This document shows, one piece after another, positions 17,590-27,700 of a stretch of 64,000 bases of DNA. Position 1 is the stretch's first letter; each line of letters opens with the position of its first letter. Under the pieces are notes generated by a model. It was not told the origin of the DNA and searched no databases. It worked only from the letters and a program-made list of their open reading frames with translations. The translations under genes and the position numbers were made by a program. The stretch is taken from NCBI RefSeq assembly GCF_030814225.1, contig NZ_JAUSUR010000001.1:310001-374000 (forward strand), given 5' to 3'. The DNA is from Breznakia pachnodae. Its GTDB lineage: Bacteria > Bacillota_I > Bacilli_A > Erysipelotrichales > Erysipelotrichaceae.

Positions 17590-18588
17590 CTATTGTCCCT
17601 TCAACGTAAATGTGATTAAAAAGTTTTGAGCTTCATACGTTGATGTAGCAAGTTCCTTATCCAATGTAATTTCTTGCCCATTAATTGTAATCTTCATATT
17701 ATTATATGAGAATTTTCCAACTGTTAATGTATAAGTAGTACCTAAAGTTGCAGTTCCATCATATTCAAATGGATTTTGGCTAGTAGCAGTTGTCTGATAA
17801 ATATATTCTCCACTAACAACAGATAAACCAAACCAACTTTGTAATGTATCATCACTAATCGTAATTTCAATCTTTAACGGATCTGCATCCTTTAATCCTT
17901 CAATTTCATAGTTTGTTGCATCTACTGTGTTTATAGTCAACGCACCTTCTGCCTTTTTATCATCATCACCATCTGTTTCTTTGTTGTCATCATCCGTATC
18001 CGTTTCTTTTTCTGGATCCGGTGTATTGTTATCTGTAACTACTGGATCTTTCGTTGTATCATCAGATGAACCACCAAACCCATTATTAACAACTACAAAA
18101 ATCACTATTGCGACTACAATTGCAATAATTGCAATTAATGACAATAATGAAACATCTAATTTTGGTCGTTTACTAAATCGTGAAGACTGATTAGCATTCT
18201 GACGAATCGAGCCTCGATCCTTAACCGTCGCAACCGGTGGTTCCTTATAGTTTTCACTTTTGGGAACTTCTGGCTTACTCTTTTTTGCCTGAATGTTTTC
18301 TTCCATTTCTTCACGTTCTTTAATTGCTTTTAATGAAATAGTTTGGGTAAACTCATCAATACTGTCATCAAAGTTTTCCTTCACTTCATCAAACGGGATA
18401 TCTAGTGCTTTGCAATATGCACGCACGTAAAAGCGAAGATATGTAATATCATCTTCGAAATATCCTATGTCCCCTGCTTCAATTGCTTTAATGTGACTAA
18501 CTGGCATTTTTGTCATTTTTGCCACATCATTCACAGAGAGTTTTAATTCTTTTCTTTTAGCCGATAACTTCAATCCTATATCTTTCAT
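17590..18588 (-). CDS. rodZ: RodZ-like protein with helix-turn-helix and membrane anchor
   Basis: This 332-residue bitopic membrane protein has a cytoplasmic XRE-type helix-turn-helix at about residues 3-65 (LKLSAKRKELKLSVNDVAKM), a charged linker, and a single membrane helix at about 147-168. The outside domain begins with a Thr/Asp-rich stretch and ends in a DUF4115-like beta domain. This is the architecture of RodZ/YmfM, which links MreB to the cell wall. I chose the start at 18588 (MKDIGLKL) because ATGAGGTG precedes it. It heads the rodZ-pgsA-pncC-recA group; the same order is known in Bacillus. Confidence 0.85.
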   Translation of the reverse strand: MKDIGLKLSAKRKELKLSVNDVAKMTKMPVSHIKAIEAGDIGYFEDDITYLRFYVRAYCKALDIPFDEVKENFDDSIDEFTQTISLKAIKEREEMEENIQAKKSKPEVPKSENYKEPPVATVKDRGSIRQNANQSSRFSKRPKLDVSLLSLIAIIAIVVAIVIFVVVNNGFGGSSDDTTKDPVVTDNNTPDPEKETDTDDDNKETDGDDDKKAEGALTINTVDATNYEIEGLKDADPLKIEITISDDTLQSWFGLSVVSGEYIYQTTATSQNPFEYDGTATLGTTYTLTVGKFSYNNMKITINGQEITLDKELATSTYEAQNFLITFTLKGQ

Positions 18589-18646
18589 TATGCACCTCAT
18601 GTAAGACATACCATTATTATTATACCAATATTAAAATGGTTGTAAA

Positions 18647-18673
18647 ACAAAAAAATGAAACAATTGTCTCATT
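18647..18673 (-). terminator. rnpB terminator
   Basis: Stem AATGAGAC / GTTTCATT with AATT loop (18654-18673 on the plus strand), then seven T on the minus strand. It lies just beyond the 3' end of the RNase P RNA. Confidence 0.8.
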
Positions 18674-18682
18674 TTCAATAAA

Positions 18683-19035
18683 AATAGTACATATAAGCCA
18701 TGTTCTGTACCCTTTTTCAAGGGTGGCAACCATTTATCTACACAAATGTGTCCCTTTGTCACTTCAGTTCGTAACGCAGAGTTCCCCTACCAAATTTTGG
18801 GTTTCTCGCTTGTGGGGTTTACCCGTTCCATCTTTTATATTTCTATAAAAGCTCGTCTCTGTGGCACTTTTAAAGACTCCATTCATAGTTTCCCTTAGAA
18901 TTTCATCAGCCGTTAGCTTACACTACCCAGACTTATCGTTTCGTCTGGCACAAACACTATAATCATCTCAGATTATGCGAGCATGGACTTTCCTCTACCT
19001 ATATTATATATAAGCAGCGATTGCCTTGTACTATT
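18683..19035 (-). ncRNA. rnpB: RNase P RNA, type B
   Basis: This is the catalytic RNA that cleaves the 5' leaders of tRNA precursors. The minus strand contains the conserved blocks GGCAATCGCTGC, GTAGAGGAAAGTCCATGCTC, AAAGTGCCACAGAGACGA, GTAAACCCCACAAGCGAGAA, AATTTGGTAGGGGAAC and GAACATGGCTTA in the correct order, matching the Bacillus B-type molecule. The ends are set by a perfect 9-bp P1 helix, AATAGTACA (minus strand of 19027-19035) with TGTACTATT (minus strand of 18683-18691). P1 therefore overlaps the gpsB stop codon. A terminator follows. It has no room for a promoter after gpsB, so it is either read through from gpsB or driven from within gpsB. Confidence 0.95.
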
Positions 19036-19345
19036 TTTTAAATACTTCTTTTTCTAAGTTTGAAATTCTTTTTAATAAATCAACTTGATCTACACTTACT
19101 TGTTTATCACTTTCAAACTTAAGTTTTAATTCCAGTTCACTTATTCTAGAATTTAACTTGCGATTTTCATCCTCATATCTTTGTAAATGAGTTCCTAATT
19201 CTTCAATATAATTTTGATAACTCTCATAGTCTTCAATAATCATATCTAAAAACATATCAACTTCATGAGTAGCATAACCCTTTAAATCAATATGAAATTG
19301 TTTCTCTAAAATTTCTTTTACTTCTAAGTTATATTTTTGTACCAT
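19031..19345 (-). CDS. gpsB: cell-division regulator GpsB (DivIVA family)
   Basis: GpsB helps move class A penicillin-binding proteins between side wall and septum. The 104-residue protein has the DivIVA-type N-terminal motif (YNLEVKEILEKQFHIDLKGYA followed by HEVDMFLDMIIEDY, the membrane and partner-binding fold) and a C-terminal coiled coil that ends in KRISNLEKEVFKK. I start it at the ATG at 19345, with GGGTGAT upstream; a GTG four codons earlier is possible. It is divergent from recU-ponA, and PonA is its known partner in Bacillus. Confidence 0.92.
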   Translation of the reverse strand: MVQKYNLEVKEILEKQFHIDLKGYATHEVDMFLDMIIEDYESYQNYIEELGTHLQRYEDENRKLNSRISELELKLKFESDKQVSVDQVDLLKRISNLEKEVFKK

Positions 19346-19454
19346 ATCATCACCCACTTAAGTTTCGCAAATTATCTACAAAAAAGCAAGCGGAATAGTA
19401 AAAATTATGGAAATAATTGATTATATTGTAGTATAATATAGTCTAGGTGAATAT

Positions 19455-20045
19455 ATGATAAATTATCCAACAAAGAAAAAGACGAATACTAGCATGAATA
19501 TTACTACGAAGTCCAACCAAAGAGGTATGGGCTTGGAGAAAGATATTAATGACAGTAATACCTTTTATCGAGAATGTAACAGAGCACTAATATATAAAAA
19601 ACCTACACCTGTGCAGGTTGTACGTGTAGACTATCCAAAAAGAAGTAGTGCTAAAATCGTAGAAGGTTATTACAAAACCCCTAGTACAACGGACTACAAT
19701 GGATTATATCGGGGAAAATATATTGATTTTGAAGCAAAAGAAACAAAATCAAAAGCATCGTTCACCTTCAAAAATATCCATGAACATCAAATCCAGCATT
19801 TGGAAGATGTACAAAAACATGGAGGTATTGCTTTTTTAATTATTAGATTTACACTCTATAATGAGACTTATCTAATAGATGCATCACATATTATTGATGC
19901 ATATAAAGATCAAAAGCAAAAATCAATTCGATACGAAAAAGTAAAGGAGTGCGGATGTTTAATCTGTGAGTCATTCACACCAAGACTTAAATATCTGGAT
20001 ATTGTTGATAATTTGTATTTCAAGGAGGATTCTTATGGCTTTTAA
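19455..20045 (+). CDS. recU: Holliday junction resolvase RecU
   Basis: RecU cuts four-way junctions during recombination and chromosome segregation. The 196-residue protein has the family blocks NQRGMGLEKDINDSN, KPTPVQVVRVDYP, YRGKYIDFEAKETKSK (the catalytic D-E-x-K type site) and FKNIHEHQIQHLE. The first 22 residues are the usual flexible basic N-terminus. It overlaps ponA by 11 bases, a conserved Bacillota pair. A TATAAT box lies at 19432-19437, 17 bases upstream of the start; no clear -35 was found. Confidence 0.95.
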   Translation: MINYPTKKKTNTSMNITTKSNQRGMGLEKDINDSNTFYRECNRALIYKKPTPVQVVRVDYPKRSSAKIVEGYYKTPSTTDYNGLYRGKYIDFEAKETKSKASFTFKNIHEHQIQHLEDVQKHGGIAFLIIRFTLYNETYLIDASHIIDAYKDQKQKSIRYEKVKECGCLICESFTPRLKYLDIVDNLYFKEDSYGF

Positions 20046-22881
20046 TTTAAAAAAGAAACAGTCAACTAATAAAAAGACGACTGATAAGCCCAAAACAAAA
20101 AAGAAAATAACACGCAGACATATCGTGAATTCGATTTGTATCGTTTTCTTATCATCTGTGTTGGTAGTTAGTTTAGTATGTTTTGTGTTACTACAGAATA
20201 TATTAAGTAATTCAGGAGATGTGACAGGAGAACTTACTGCACAAGCTTCTACACGAATCTATGATAAAGATGGAGAACTTATAACCACTCTGGCAGGTAA
20301 TGATGGAGTTCGTGAAAACAAAACATATGATCAAATGCCTCAAGTAGTAATTGATGCATTCCTGTCAATTGAGGATTCTAGATTCTTCAGCCATAATGGA
20401 TTCGATTTACCACGTTTTATTAAATCTGGATACGAAAACGTCTTAGCTGGAGGGTTTGCACAAGGTGGTTCTACACTAACTATGCAGTTGGTAGATGTTA
20501 CAATGTTCCAAGATTTTGATGGAACTACTGCATCAACTTCAGATAAGTTAGAACAGAAAGTTCTGGAAATTTTCAAATCAATGGAAATTGAAGATGAAAT
20601 GTCAAAAGAAGAAATAATTGAAAATTATCTTAACCAGGTAAACTTTGGAGGCGCTGCTCGTGGTATCCAAAAAGGTGCTGAATACTACTTTGATAAGGAT
20701 GTTGAACAGTTGAACTTAAGTGAAGCTGCATTCCTTGCAGGTGTTGTTAATGCTCCTGGTTACTATAATCCTTATTTGGATGTAACTACCAGTGAAGATG
20801 GTACCGTTACTGTGAATCACTATGACGAAGCTGTTGAACGTAGAGATGAAACACTTTACTTAATGAAATATCATGGATATATAACTCAGGAAGAATATGA
20901 TTTGGCCATCTCTACGGAGTTAGCATTTACATTGTCTGGTGAAACTAGATTCTCTGTCGATGAATATTCAAGTTTTGTTCAATATGTTACAAGAGAAGTC
21001 CTCGAGAAGACGGGAATTGACCCTTATACAACATCAATGGACATTTATACTACAATGGATAGAAATGCGCAGGATTATGCAGATGCCATTTGTAATGAAA
21101 CAGCAGAATATACACATAAAGAAGGAACATTTGCAATTAGTGAGCAATATAACGATCGTTACCAAGCTGCTTTTGCGGTTATCAATAAAGATGGTGGAAT
21201 CGTTGCCCTTGGAAATGGTTTTGGTGCAGATGAGGATGAGAAGAAAGCTCGATCATGGAATGTAGATAAAGAGTTTGGTTCTACTGTAAAACCACTAATC
21301 GATTATGCACCTGCAGTTGAGGATTTAGGTTGGGCCTCTTCACATGTGGTCCCTGATGAACCAATGGAATATGCAACAAGCGTTATGTTTAATGCCGATA
21401 GAAAGTTCCATGGAGATATGGACTTACAAAAAGCACTAAACTACTCTTATAATGTACCAGCATACTATACATTAAGTCAGGTTGTTAATAAAATTGGTAA
21501 TGATGGTGTTAAGGATTATCTGACAAAACTTGGATTTGATGAGGATGTTGTTAATGGTTATGATGATTCCACTCTTGCTTATTCGATTGGAGGAAGAGAA
21601 TTTAAAGGTACTCCTTTAGAGTTGGCTTCTGCTTATCAGACACTAGCGAATAATGGTGAACATACGGATGTATATTCTGTTAGTAAGGTGGTATTCAAGG
21701 ACGGATCTGATGATTATGTAGCAAGTCAAGAATCACAACGTGTTTACTCAGACGGAACATCTTGGATAATCAATCATTTATTATCAGGTGTTGTTGATTC
21801 TGCCATTACAGATGTTAGCTCTTTAACTAGTGCTGATTATCAAATTTATGGAAAATCTGGAACTACCCATTATGATGAAATTACTGCTGATGAATATGGT
21901 GCAGAATACAATGGAAGAGCAAAAGATAAATGGGTCGTTGGTTATACTGATGAATATATTGTAGCTAGTTGGGCTGGTTATGATGCAGCTAGTGGCTCTG
22001 AACGAAATTATCTTAACGAAGATGAGATAATTTATTGGAACCTTGCTGGTGATATTACCCGAACAATGCTCGATGTAGTTACAAACTATGGTGAAACTGC
22101 AAGCAAAACTGAAGCACCACAGTCAGACGAGGTTACAAGCATTACCCATGTAGCTGGTGTATTCCCATATGCAGCAGCCTCTGGAGACGTTTCAAGCGAC
22201 TTGGTTGTTAATGGTTTCATTCTAAAGAAACACGCCACAACACTTGATACAATTTCTCCTGACCCACTTGAAGAACCTTCATCATTCACAATGTCACTAA
22301 CAGGTAATAATTTAGAATTTACATTATCTGAATATCCAGACAAAGAGAAACTTAAAGTTGCTGAGAAGACGAAGACTGTAACTGTAGCTGGCGTCTCTGC
22401 ATCGGTTACCAAAATATTTGATAAATCATTCTTATATGGTGCAGTAACATATCAAGTTGACATTGAGTTAAACGGAAATAAGCTTACTACAGTAAGTCCA
22501 GAAAATGGAAAAGGTACATTCTCTCAATGGGGTAAGGAACTTGAAAACGGTGATAAAGTCAAAGCATGTGGTTACTATAAATATGCGAATACAGATGAGA
22601 AAGAAACATCTCACCTATGTCAAGAACTTGTTGTCTCTGGTGTCGAAAAAACATATACAATAGATAATTCATTTAGTTTGCTGTTTGATGGAAACACAAC
22701 AGCAGCTCAGGCAAAAACAAAAATTGACAGTTATATGAAATCAAATTATGAAGATGTAAAATACGAAATTATTGAAACATCATCTGTCAGCACTGGATCA
22801 TTAGATACAGATAAGAGTACCCTTCAAGCAGGTACAAAAGTTGACACAAAAACGACTTACTATATTTATATAGGAAAATAG
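20035..22881 (+). CDS. ponA: class A penicillin-binding protein 1A
   Basis: This bifunctional peptidoglycan synthase polymerises glycan strands and cross-links them. The start at 20035 (MAFNLKKKQ) has AAGGAGG upstream and lies within the 3' end of recU. The 948-residue protein has one membrane helix (about 37-60). The GT51 domain shows catalytic Glu113 (SIEDSRFFSHNG) and GGSTLTMQLV. The transpeptidase domain shows Ser416-x-x-Lys419, Ser471-x-Asn473 and Lys607-Ser-Gly. About 220 C-terminal residues form beta-rich, possibly PASTA-like outside domains. A strong terminator follows. Confidence 0.95.
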   Translation: MAFNLKKKQSTNKKTTDKPKTKKKITRRHIVNSICIVFLSSVLVVSLVCFVLLQNILSNSGDVTGELTAQASTRIYDKDGELITTLAGNDGVRENKTYDQMPQVVIDAFLSIEDSRFFSHNGFDLPRFIKSGYENVLAGGFAQGGSTLTMQLVDVTMFQDFDGTTASTSDKLEQKVLEIFKSMEIEDEMSKEEIIENYLNQVNFGGAARGIQKGAEYYFDKDVEQLNLSEAAFLAGVVNAPGYYNPYLDVTTSEDGTVTVNHYDEAVERRDETLYLMKYHGYITQEEYDLAISTELAFTLSGETRFSVDEYSSFVQYVTREVLEKTGIDPYTTSMDIYTTMDRNAQDYADAICNETAEYTHKEGTFAISEQYNDRYQAAFAVINKDGGIVALGNGFGADEDEKKARSWNVDKEFGSTVKPLIDYAPAVEDLGWASSHVVPDEPMEYATSVMFNADRKFHGDMDLQKALNYSYNVPAYYTLSQVVNKIGNDGVKDYLTKLGFDEDVVNGYDDSTLAYSIGGREFKGTPLELASAYQTLANNGEHTDVYSVSKVVFKDGSDDYVASQESQRVYSDGTSWIINHLLSGVVDSAITDVSSLTSADYQIYGKSGTTHYDEITADEYGAEYNGRAKDKWVVGYTDEYIVASWAGYDAASGSERNYLNEDEIIYWNLAGDITRTMLDVVTNYGETASKTEAPQSDEVTSITHVAGVFPYAAASGDVSSDLVVNGFILKKHATTLDTISPDPLEEPSSFTMSLTGNNLEFTLSEYPDKEKLKVAEKTKTVTVAGVSASVTKIFDKSFLYGAVTYQVDIELNGNKLTTVSPENGKGTFSQWGKELENGDKVKACGYYKYANTDEKETSHLCQELVVSGVEKTYTIDNSFSLLFDGNTTAAQAKTKIDSYMKSNYEDVKYEIIETSSVSTGSLDTDKSTLQAGTKVDTKTTYYIYIGK

Positions 22882-22887
22882 CAAAAG

Positions 22888-22921
22888 AAAAAGCAATGGA
22901 TTTAAAAATCCATTGCTTTTT
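22888..22921. terminator. bidirectional terminator between ponA and the scaffold locus
   Basis: A 16-bp perfect stem (22888-22903 with 22906-22921, 2-base loop) has A/T tracts on both sides. It serves ponA on the plus strand and the DUF1307 lipoprotein gene on the minus strand. Confidence 0.9.
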
Positions 22922-22938
22922 CTATACTTATAGAACAG

Positions 22939-23397
22939 TTATTTACATTCCATTTCTCTATCTTCCAAATATTCTTTTACTGTTTTTAAGCTAACTTTTT
23001 TATCTTCACCTTCGACATAACCACTCAACAACCCACTGGTTTTCAAACTGTCAAAGTTTTTATCTGTAACTTCTACCTCTAATGTATCTTTAAATTCCGT
23101 TTTACTTACTTCATATGAGTAAGTGACTCCATCAACTGTTTTATATGCCTCAGTTAATTCTTTTCCAAATTCTTCTAATTCATCAGCACTTGTATAATCA
23201 GCCGACTTCTTTAAATCAACAATATTCTCAGTTACAATTTTACTAACTTTATCATCATCTGAGGTTACTGTTATTGATACTTCAATAACTTCCTCATCCC
23301 CTAAATTCATTTTGCATGTTGTTGTTTTATCACTTGAAGAACAGGCACTGATAACTGCCACGCTCATAATAATTAATACTAATAACCTTTTCATCAT
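22939..23397 (-). CDS. DUF1307 (YehR-like) lipoprotein
   Basis: This 152-residue lipoprotein has signal residues 1-18 and lipobox ISAC. The mature part is rich in Asp, Glu and Lys and matches the DUF1307 pattern (TCKMNLGDEEVIEV, then paired beta strands). Family members are small membrane-anchored proteins of unknown role. The ribosome-binding site AAAGGAG fits the second Met (23394) better than the first. It is the last gene of the cohesin-gene operon, 11 bases after the 47-residue membrane protein, so it may belong functionally to the surface scaffold. That is inference from position only. Confidence 0.75.
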   Translation of the reverse strand: MMKRLLVLIIMSVAVISACSSSDKTTTCKMNLGDEEVIEVSITVTSDDDKVSKIVTENIVDLKKSADYTSADELEEFGKELTEAYKTVDGVTYSYEVSKTEFKDTLEVEVTDKNFDSLKTSGLLSGYVEGEDKKVSLKTVKEYLEDREMECK

Positions 23398-23408
23398 AAC
23401 TCCTTTAC

Positions 23409-23552
23409 CTATTTTTTGAAATACTTCCCATACTCATCATGCAAATTCTCTGTATTCTTATACTGCTTTTTTAATTTCGAAATATAGAACATACACCCTA
23501 ATGCAGTAGCAAAGAATAATATAAGTGCAATTACATCATATTGACAATTCAT
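23409..23552 (-). CDS. 47-residue membrane protein coupled to a cohesin-like anchor gene
   Basis: This small ORF begins MNCQYDVIALILFFATALGC: one membrane helix (about 6-24), a Cys at residue 3 and another at residue 20, then a basic and charged cytoplasmic tail ending in KYFKK. The start codon overlaps the stop of the anchor gene by one base (TAATG) and GGAGG sits upstream, so translation is almost certainly coupled. No family is recognised. Being locked to the anchor gene suggests a helper role at the membrane. Confidence 0.7.
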   Translation of the reverse strand: MNCQYDVIALILFFATALGCMFYISKLKKQYKNTENLHDEYGKYFKK

Positions 23553-24682
23553 TATGAATTCCTCCACAAGACTTTATTTCTTGTTTCTAAATATTTTTTA
23601 TAAACATATGTAGCAATCAACATTAAGAAACTTAATCCTATGAAGATATAATGCACATAACAAGTTACATGTGTCTGTACCATTGCAGCAACCTCATTCT
23701 CAGGATTTCCTGCAAAACTAAATGACTTATATTTATCCGTATCTGCTTTTTTATCCCCAATAAACAATTGTATGATTTTTTGAAATGTATTCCTGCCACT
23801 CAGACGTTCATCTAAAGCATCAAATGAATATTCTTTTGTCTTGATAACTTCCATTATCTCTATGCTTTTTTCTTCGCTAATTGCCTCTTCAACAATCTCT
23901 CTCACAATATCTGGATGATACTCAATATCTGGTTCATATGGTTGAGATGGTACAACAGGATCCGGCTGTGTAGGCGTTGGCGTAGGTGTCGGTGGTTTCG
24001 GTTCAACTGGTGGTGTTACCACAACCTGAGTTTTGTGTGCTGCCAATGTAATAGAAGGAGCTGCAACAAGATATGTTCCATTATCATTTGCTGGGTTGTA
24101 TCCTGCATGAATATAGGTTCTTGTTCCATCCGCTTTTACTCCAGCAATATTATACTGGAGATTAATATTTATATTGGTACCATTAGTTGTAAGTGATTGT
24201 TCTTTTACGCGAAACCTCATCGTTGCAACTGTTCCACCCGTTACGTCTACTGAATTATGGTAGTTATTCGCTGATGTAACAACCAGTATCTGATTATCTG
24301 CTCCATTGTATTTGGATACATATGATGACCAGTCTGCATTTGTAAATGCTGGAGATAATGTATTTCTTATTTCACTAAAAGAAGTGATCAATTCTAGTTG
24401 ACTCTGATCATAGGTAACTATTTCAGTGATTCCAATTGAATAAGTGTTTGCAGGTAACGCTATTGATAATTCAATAATATTACCACCACTGTAATAAGTT
24501 ATCCCATTCTCGCTAAAAGGCGCAGAACCACCTTCTACGTAAGTTATCGTATTAATTAGTCTTTGTTGTGCAACATTATTAGGCACTTCTGTATAATGTA
24601 AAGCTGATACTGGGCTATTACCCAGTATCAACGCTACTATACTAAAACAAATTATACTTGTCATTCTTTTCAATCTTTTCAT
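23552..24682 (-). CDS. cohesin-like protein with C-terminal membrane anchor
   Basis: This 376-residue protein has a signal peptide (1-27) and a cohesin-like beta domain (about 45-215) with the pattern GGNIIELSIALPAN...VTYDQSQLELIT...GGTVATMRFRVKE. A Pro/Thr linker follows (about 222-250; PTPTPTPTQP), then an acidic segment, a membrane helix (about 343-362) and a short basic tail. The layout is that of an anchoring scaffoldin: outside binding domain, stiff stalk, membrane anchor. The cohesin call is by pattern and by pairing with dockerin proteins in the same locus. A general beta-sandwich carbohydrate-binding role is the alternative. It follows the cohesin-dockerin gene by 30 bases. Confidence 0.65.
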   Translation of the reverse strand: MKRLKRMTSIICFSIVALILGNSPVSALHYTEVPNNVAQQRLINTITYVEGGSAPFSENGITYYSGGNIIELSIALPANTYSIGITEIVTYDQSQLELITSFSEIRNTLSPAFTNADWSSYVSKYNGADNQILVVTSANNYHNSVDVTGGTVATMRFRVKEQSLTTNGTNININLQYNIAGVKADGTRTYIHAGYNPANDNGTYLVAAPSITLAAHKTQVVVTPPVEPKPPTPTPTPTQPDPVVPSQPYEPDIEYHPDIVREIVEEAISEEKSIEIMEVIKTKEYSFDALDERLSGRNTFQKIIQLFIGDKKADTDKYKSFSFAGNPENEVAAMVQTHVTCYVHYIFIGLSFLMLIATYVYKKYLETRNKVLWRNS

Positions 24683-24712
24683 ACCTCACTAACCTTCCCT
24701 TGTAATTATTGT

Positions 24713-27700
24713 CTACTGTATTGGAACTAATATCGTAGGTGGAGTAACTGTTGGGTTTGATAAGTAGTATTGACATTCACTTAAATCAATTACATCTACA
24801 CGCCCATCTGAATTAGCGTCTGATAAGAGTATTTCAACCGAAGTTGCTGACCCTGGATCAGAGAAGATACGTTTGAACTCTGTAAAGTCTAATACATCAA
24901 CACGGCCATTCTTATCATAATCAAATAACAGTCTCTCTTCTGTTTTCTTAACCACTTCTAATGTTACAGTTTTTTCAACATAGTTGTCTGTTCCCTCTGC
25001 ACCATAGTAATAAACAATCGTATATTTCCCTAATTTTCCTTCCTTAATTGCATTTAAGTTATTTGTTGAAATTGCAATTTCAGGATTAACTGTAGTTCCA
25101 TCTTCCAGTGTAACTACGGCATTGTTATAAGGAATTAAATCTTCTTTTTTAGTTACTTTTTTAGCATCCGTATCAGCTATTTCACCATTTGTTGCATTTA
25201 AAGCAACTTTTTCATTTGGTGAAATCTCTGGATTATCAGCAACAACGACAATTTTCACAATTTTATTAACTTCACTTTGACCACTACCATATGAATACAA
25301 CACATCGTATGATCCAATTTTACCTTGTTGAATTGCTAACCAATCTTGTGCAGATACATTTACTGTTGGATTTGCTGTTGATCCATCTACAAGTGTAACT
25401 AATGCTTTGTTGTAAGTTCTAAGTTGTTCTTTGTTTACTAGTTTCTTTGCATCACTTGATTGAATGAATGCATTGCTAGCATATAAACTCACTTCTTCAT
25501 TTGGTGAAATTTCTGAACCATCTTTGATTACTGTTGTATTTACTTTCTTACTTAATAAATCACTACCTGATCCGTGTAAATAAGTTACTTCATAAACTCC
25601 TAGTTCTCCATCTTTCAATAGGTTCCAGTAAGCTGAGTTTATTTGTACTGTTGGATTAGCATTTGTTCCATCAATTAATGTTACTTTTGCTTGGTTCACT
25701 GGAATCAAGTCTTCTTTCACTGTAAATGATTTTGCTACAGATTCTGTAACAAACGCACTCTTTGCAAATAATGATGCCTTGTCATTAACGATTGATCCAT
25801 TTTCCACAATAACTACATTTGCAGTTGTAGTCACTAACTTATCGCCAGTTCCATAACTGTATGTAATTGTATACTTACCTAATGTTCCAGCCTTAATTGC
25901 TGTCCAATCATTTGTTTCAACAACAGCATTTGGATGTGTTCCATCAATTGCTGTTACATAAACATTATTTACAGTACGTAAATCTTCTTTTGCATTTAAC
26001 GCTTTTGCTTGGTCTACTGTTATGATTTTATCTTCTGCTGTTATCACATGCTTCTTATCTTCAACAACACGTAAAGTTACTGTCTTAGAAACATATGTAT
26101 CACCATTACCATAACTATATTCAACATGATAATTCCCTATTGTTCCTGCCTTGATTTTAGCATAATCAGGTGCACTGATTACTGGTGTTAGCACAGAACC
26201 ATCAGATAATGTCACAGATGCGTTATTCAAAGTAATTAAGGCATTTACATCAGTTAATGCTTTTGCCTCAGTCTCACTGATTTCAGCGTCTTGTGCATAT
26301 ATACTTGCTTTCTTATCTGGTGATATTTCAGAATCATCTTTGATTACTGTAATTTTTACTCTTTTATTAACTGCGTTTGATCCACTACCATATGAATACA
26401 GAACATCGTACGAACCTACAGTTCCAATATTTATTGCTAACCACTCTGAAGAACTAACATCTACAGTTGGTTTTGGTTTTGAACCATCAAGCAATACTAC
26501 TTCTGCATTGTTATATGGAATCAGTGCATCTTTACTTGCCAATGCTTTTGCATCCGCTTGTTTTATGAAACCATTTTCTGCATATAAACTAACATCTTCA
26601 TTTGGTGAAATAATTGATCCATCTTTTACAACTGTCACTTTCACTGTTTTTGATGCAGTATCACTTCCACTACCATAAGAATAAGTTACATCATATGTAC
26701 CTAGTGTACCCGCTTTGATTGAAGCAAAACTTGCTGCTGATACATTTGGTGTTGCTGAAGTTCCATCAGCAAGTAATACTGTTGCTTTATTTACACCAAT
26801 AAGTGCATTTTGATCAGCTAATGCCTTTGCATCACTTTGTGTAATAAATGCTGATTTTGCATCCAATGCAAATGTTTTTTCTGGTGAAATGATTGCATCA
26901 TCACTAACTACGCTCAGTTTTACACTACTACTTCCTGTATTACCACCCTGGTTATATGAATAAGTAACGTCATAAGATCCTAATTCTCCATTTTTAATCG
27001 ATGTGAATTTTGGTGCATTTACAGCTACATCCACACTGCTACCATCAGTCATTTTTGCCGAAACATTGTTGTATGGTTTTAATTCATTTGCATTTGCTAA
27101 GTTCTTTGCATCACTTTGTTTAATAAATCCATTTTCTGCATTAAAACTTACTGTTGGTTTCTTTAAATAAATGGTTTGAGCAGGAGCAGTGTAATATGCT
27201 GTTTCACTATCTCTTGCTGGATCATAACCTATATGTGTATAAATTCTTCCATTATCAGTATTTTTTACTGTTTGAAATTGTGGGAATTCAAATACAACTG
27301 GTTCTCCAGTAGTTGTTTCTCCACCGTCTTTAACACGGAAATACATCTTTGCCAATGTACCACCTTGTTTGTCTTTTGAACTTTCAATTGTATAGTTATT
27401 AGAACCACCATAAATCAAAATTGTATTTGGATCATTATGAAGTCTTGAAACATATCCTGTCCAATCTTGTTGAAGATAATGCTTATCAATCGATTGTTGA
27501 ATATCATAATTCGTTGATAACAATTCTAATTTTGTTGAATCATAACGTATCCCTTGTTGATATGCCTGCGTGTCTGTATCTGCAGGTAAATCAATCTTAA
27601 CTTCAATAATATCGCCATCACGATAATATTGAACTCCATTTTCTACATAACTTGCATTTTTGTGTGTCCCTAATGCACCACCGCCATCATTTCTACTAAC

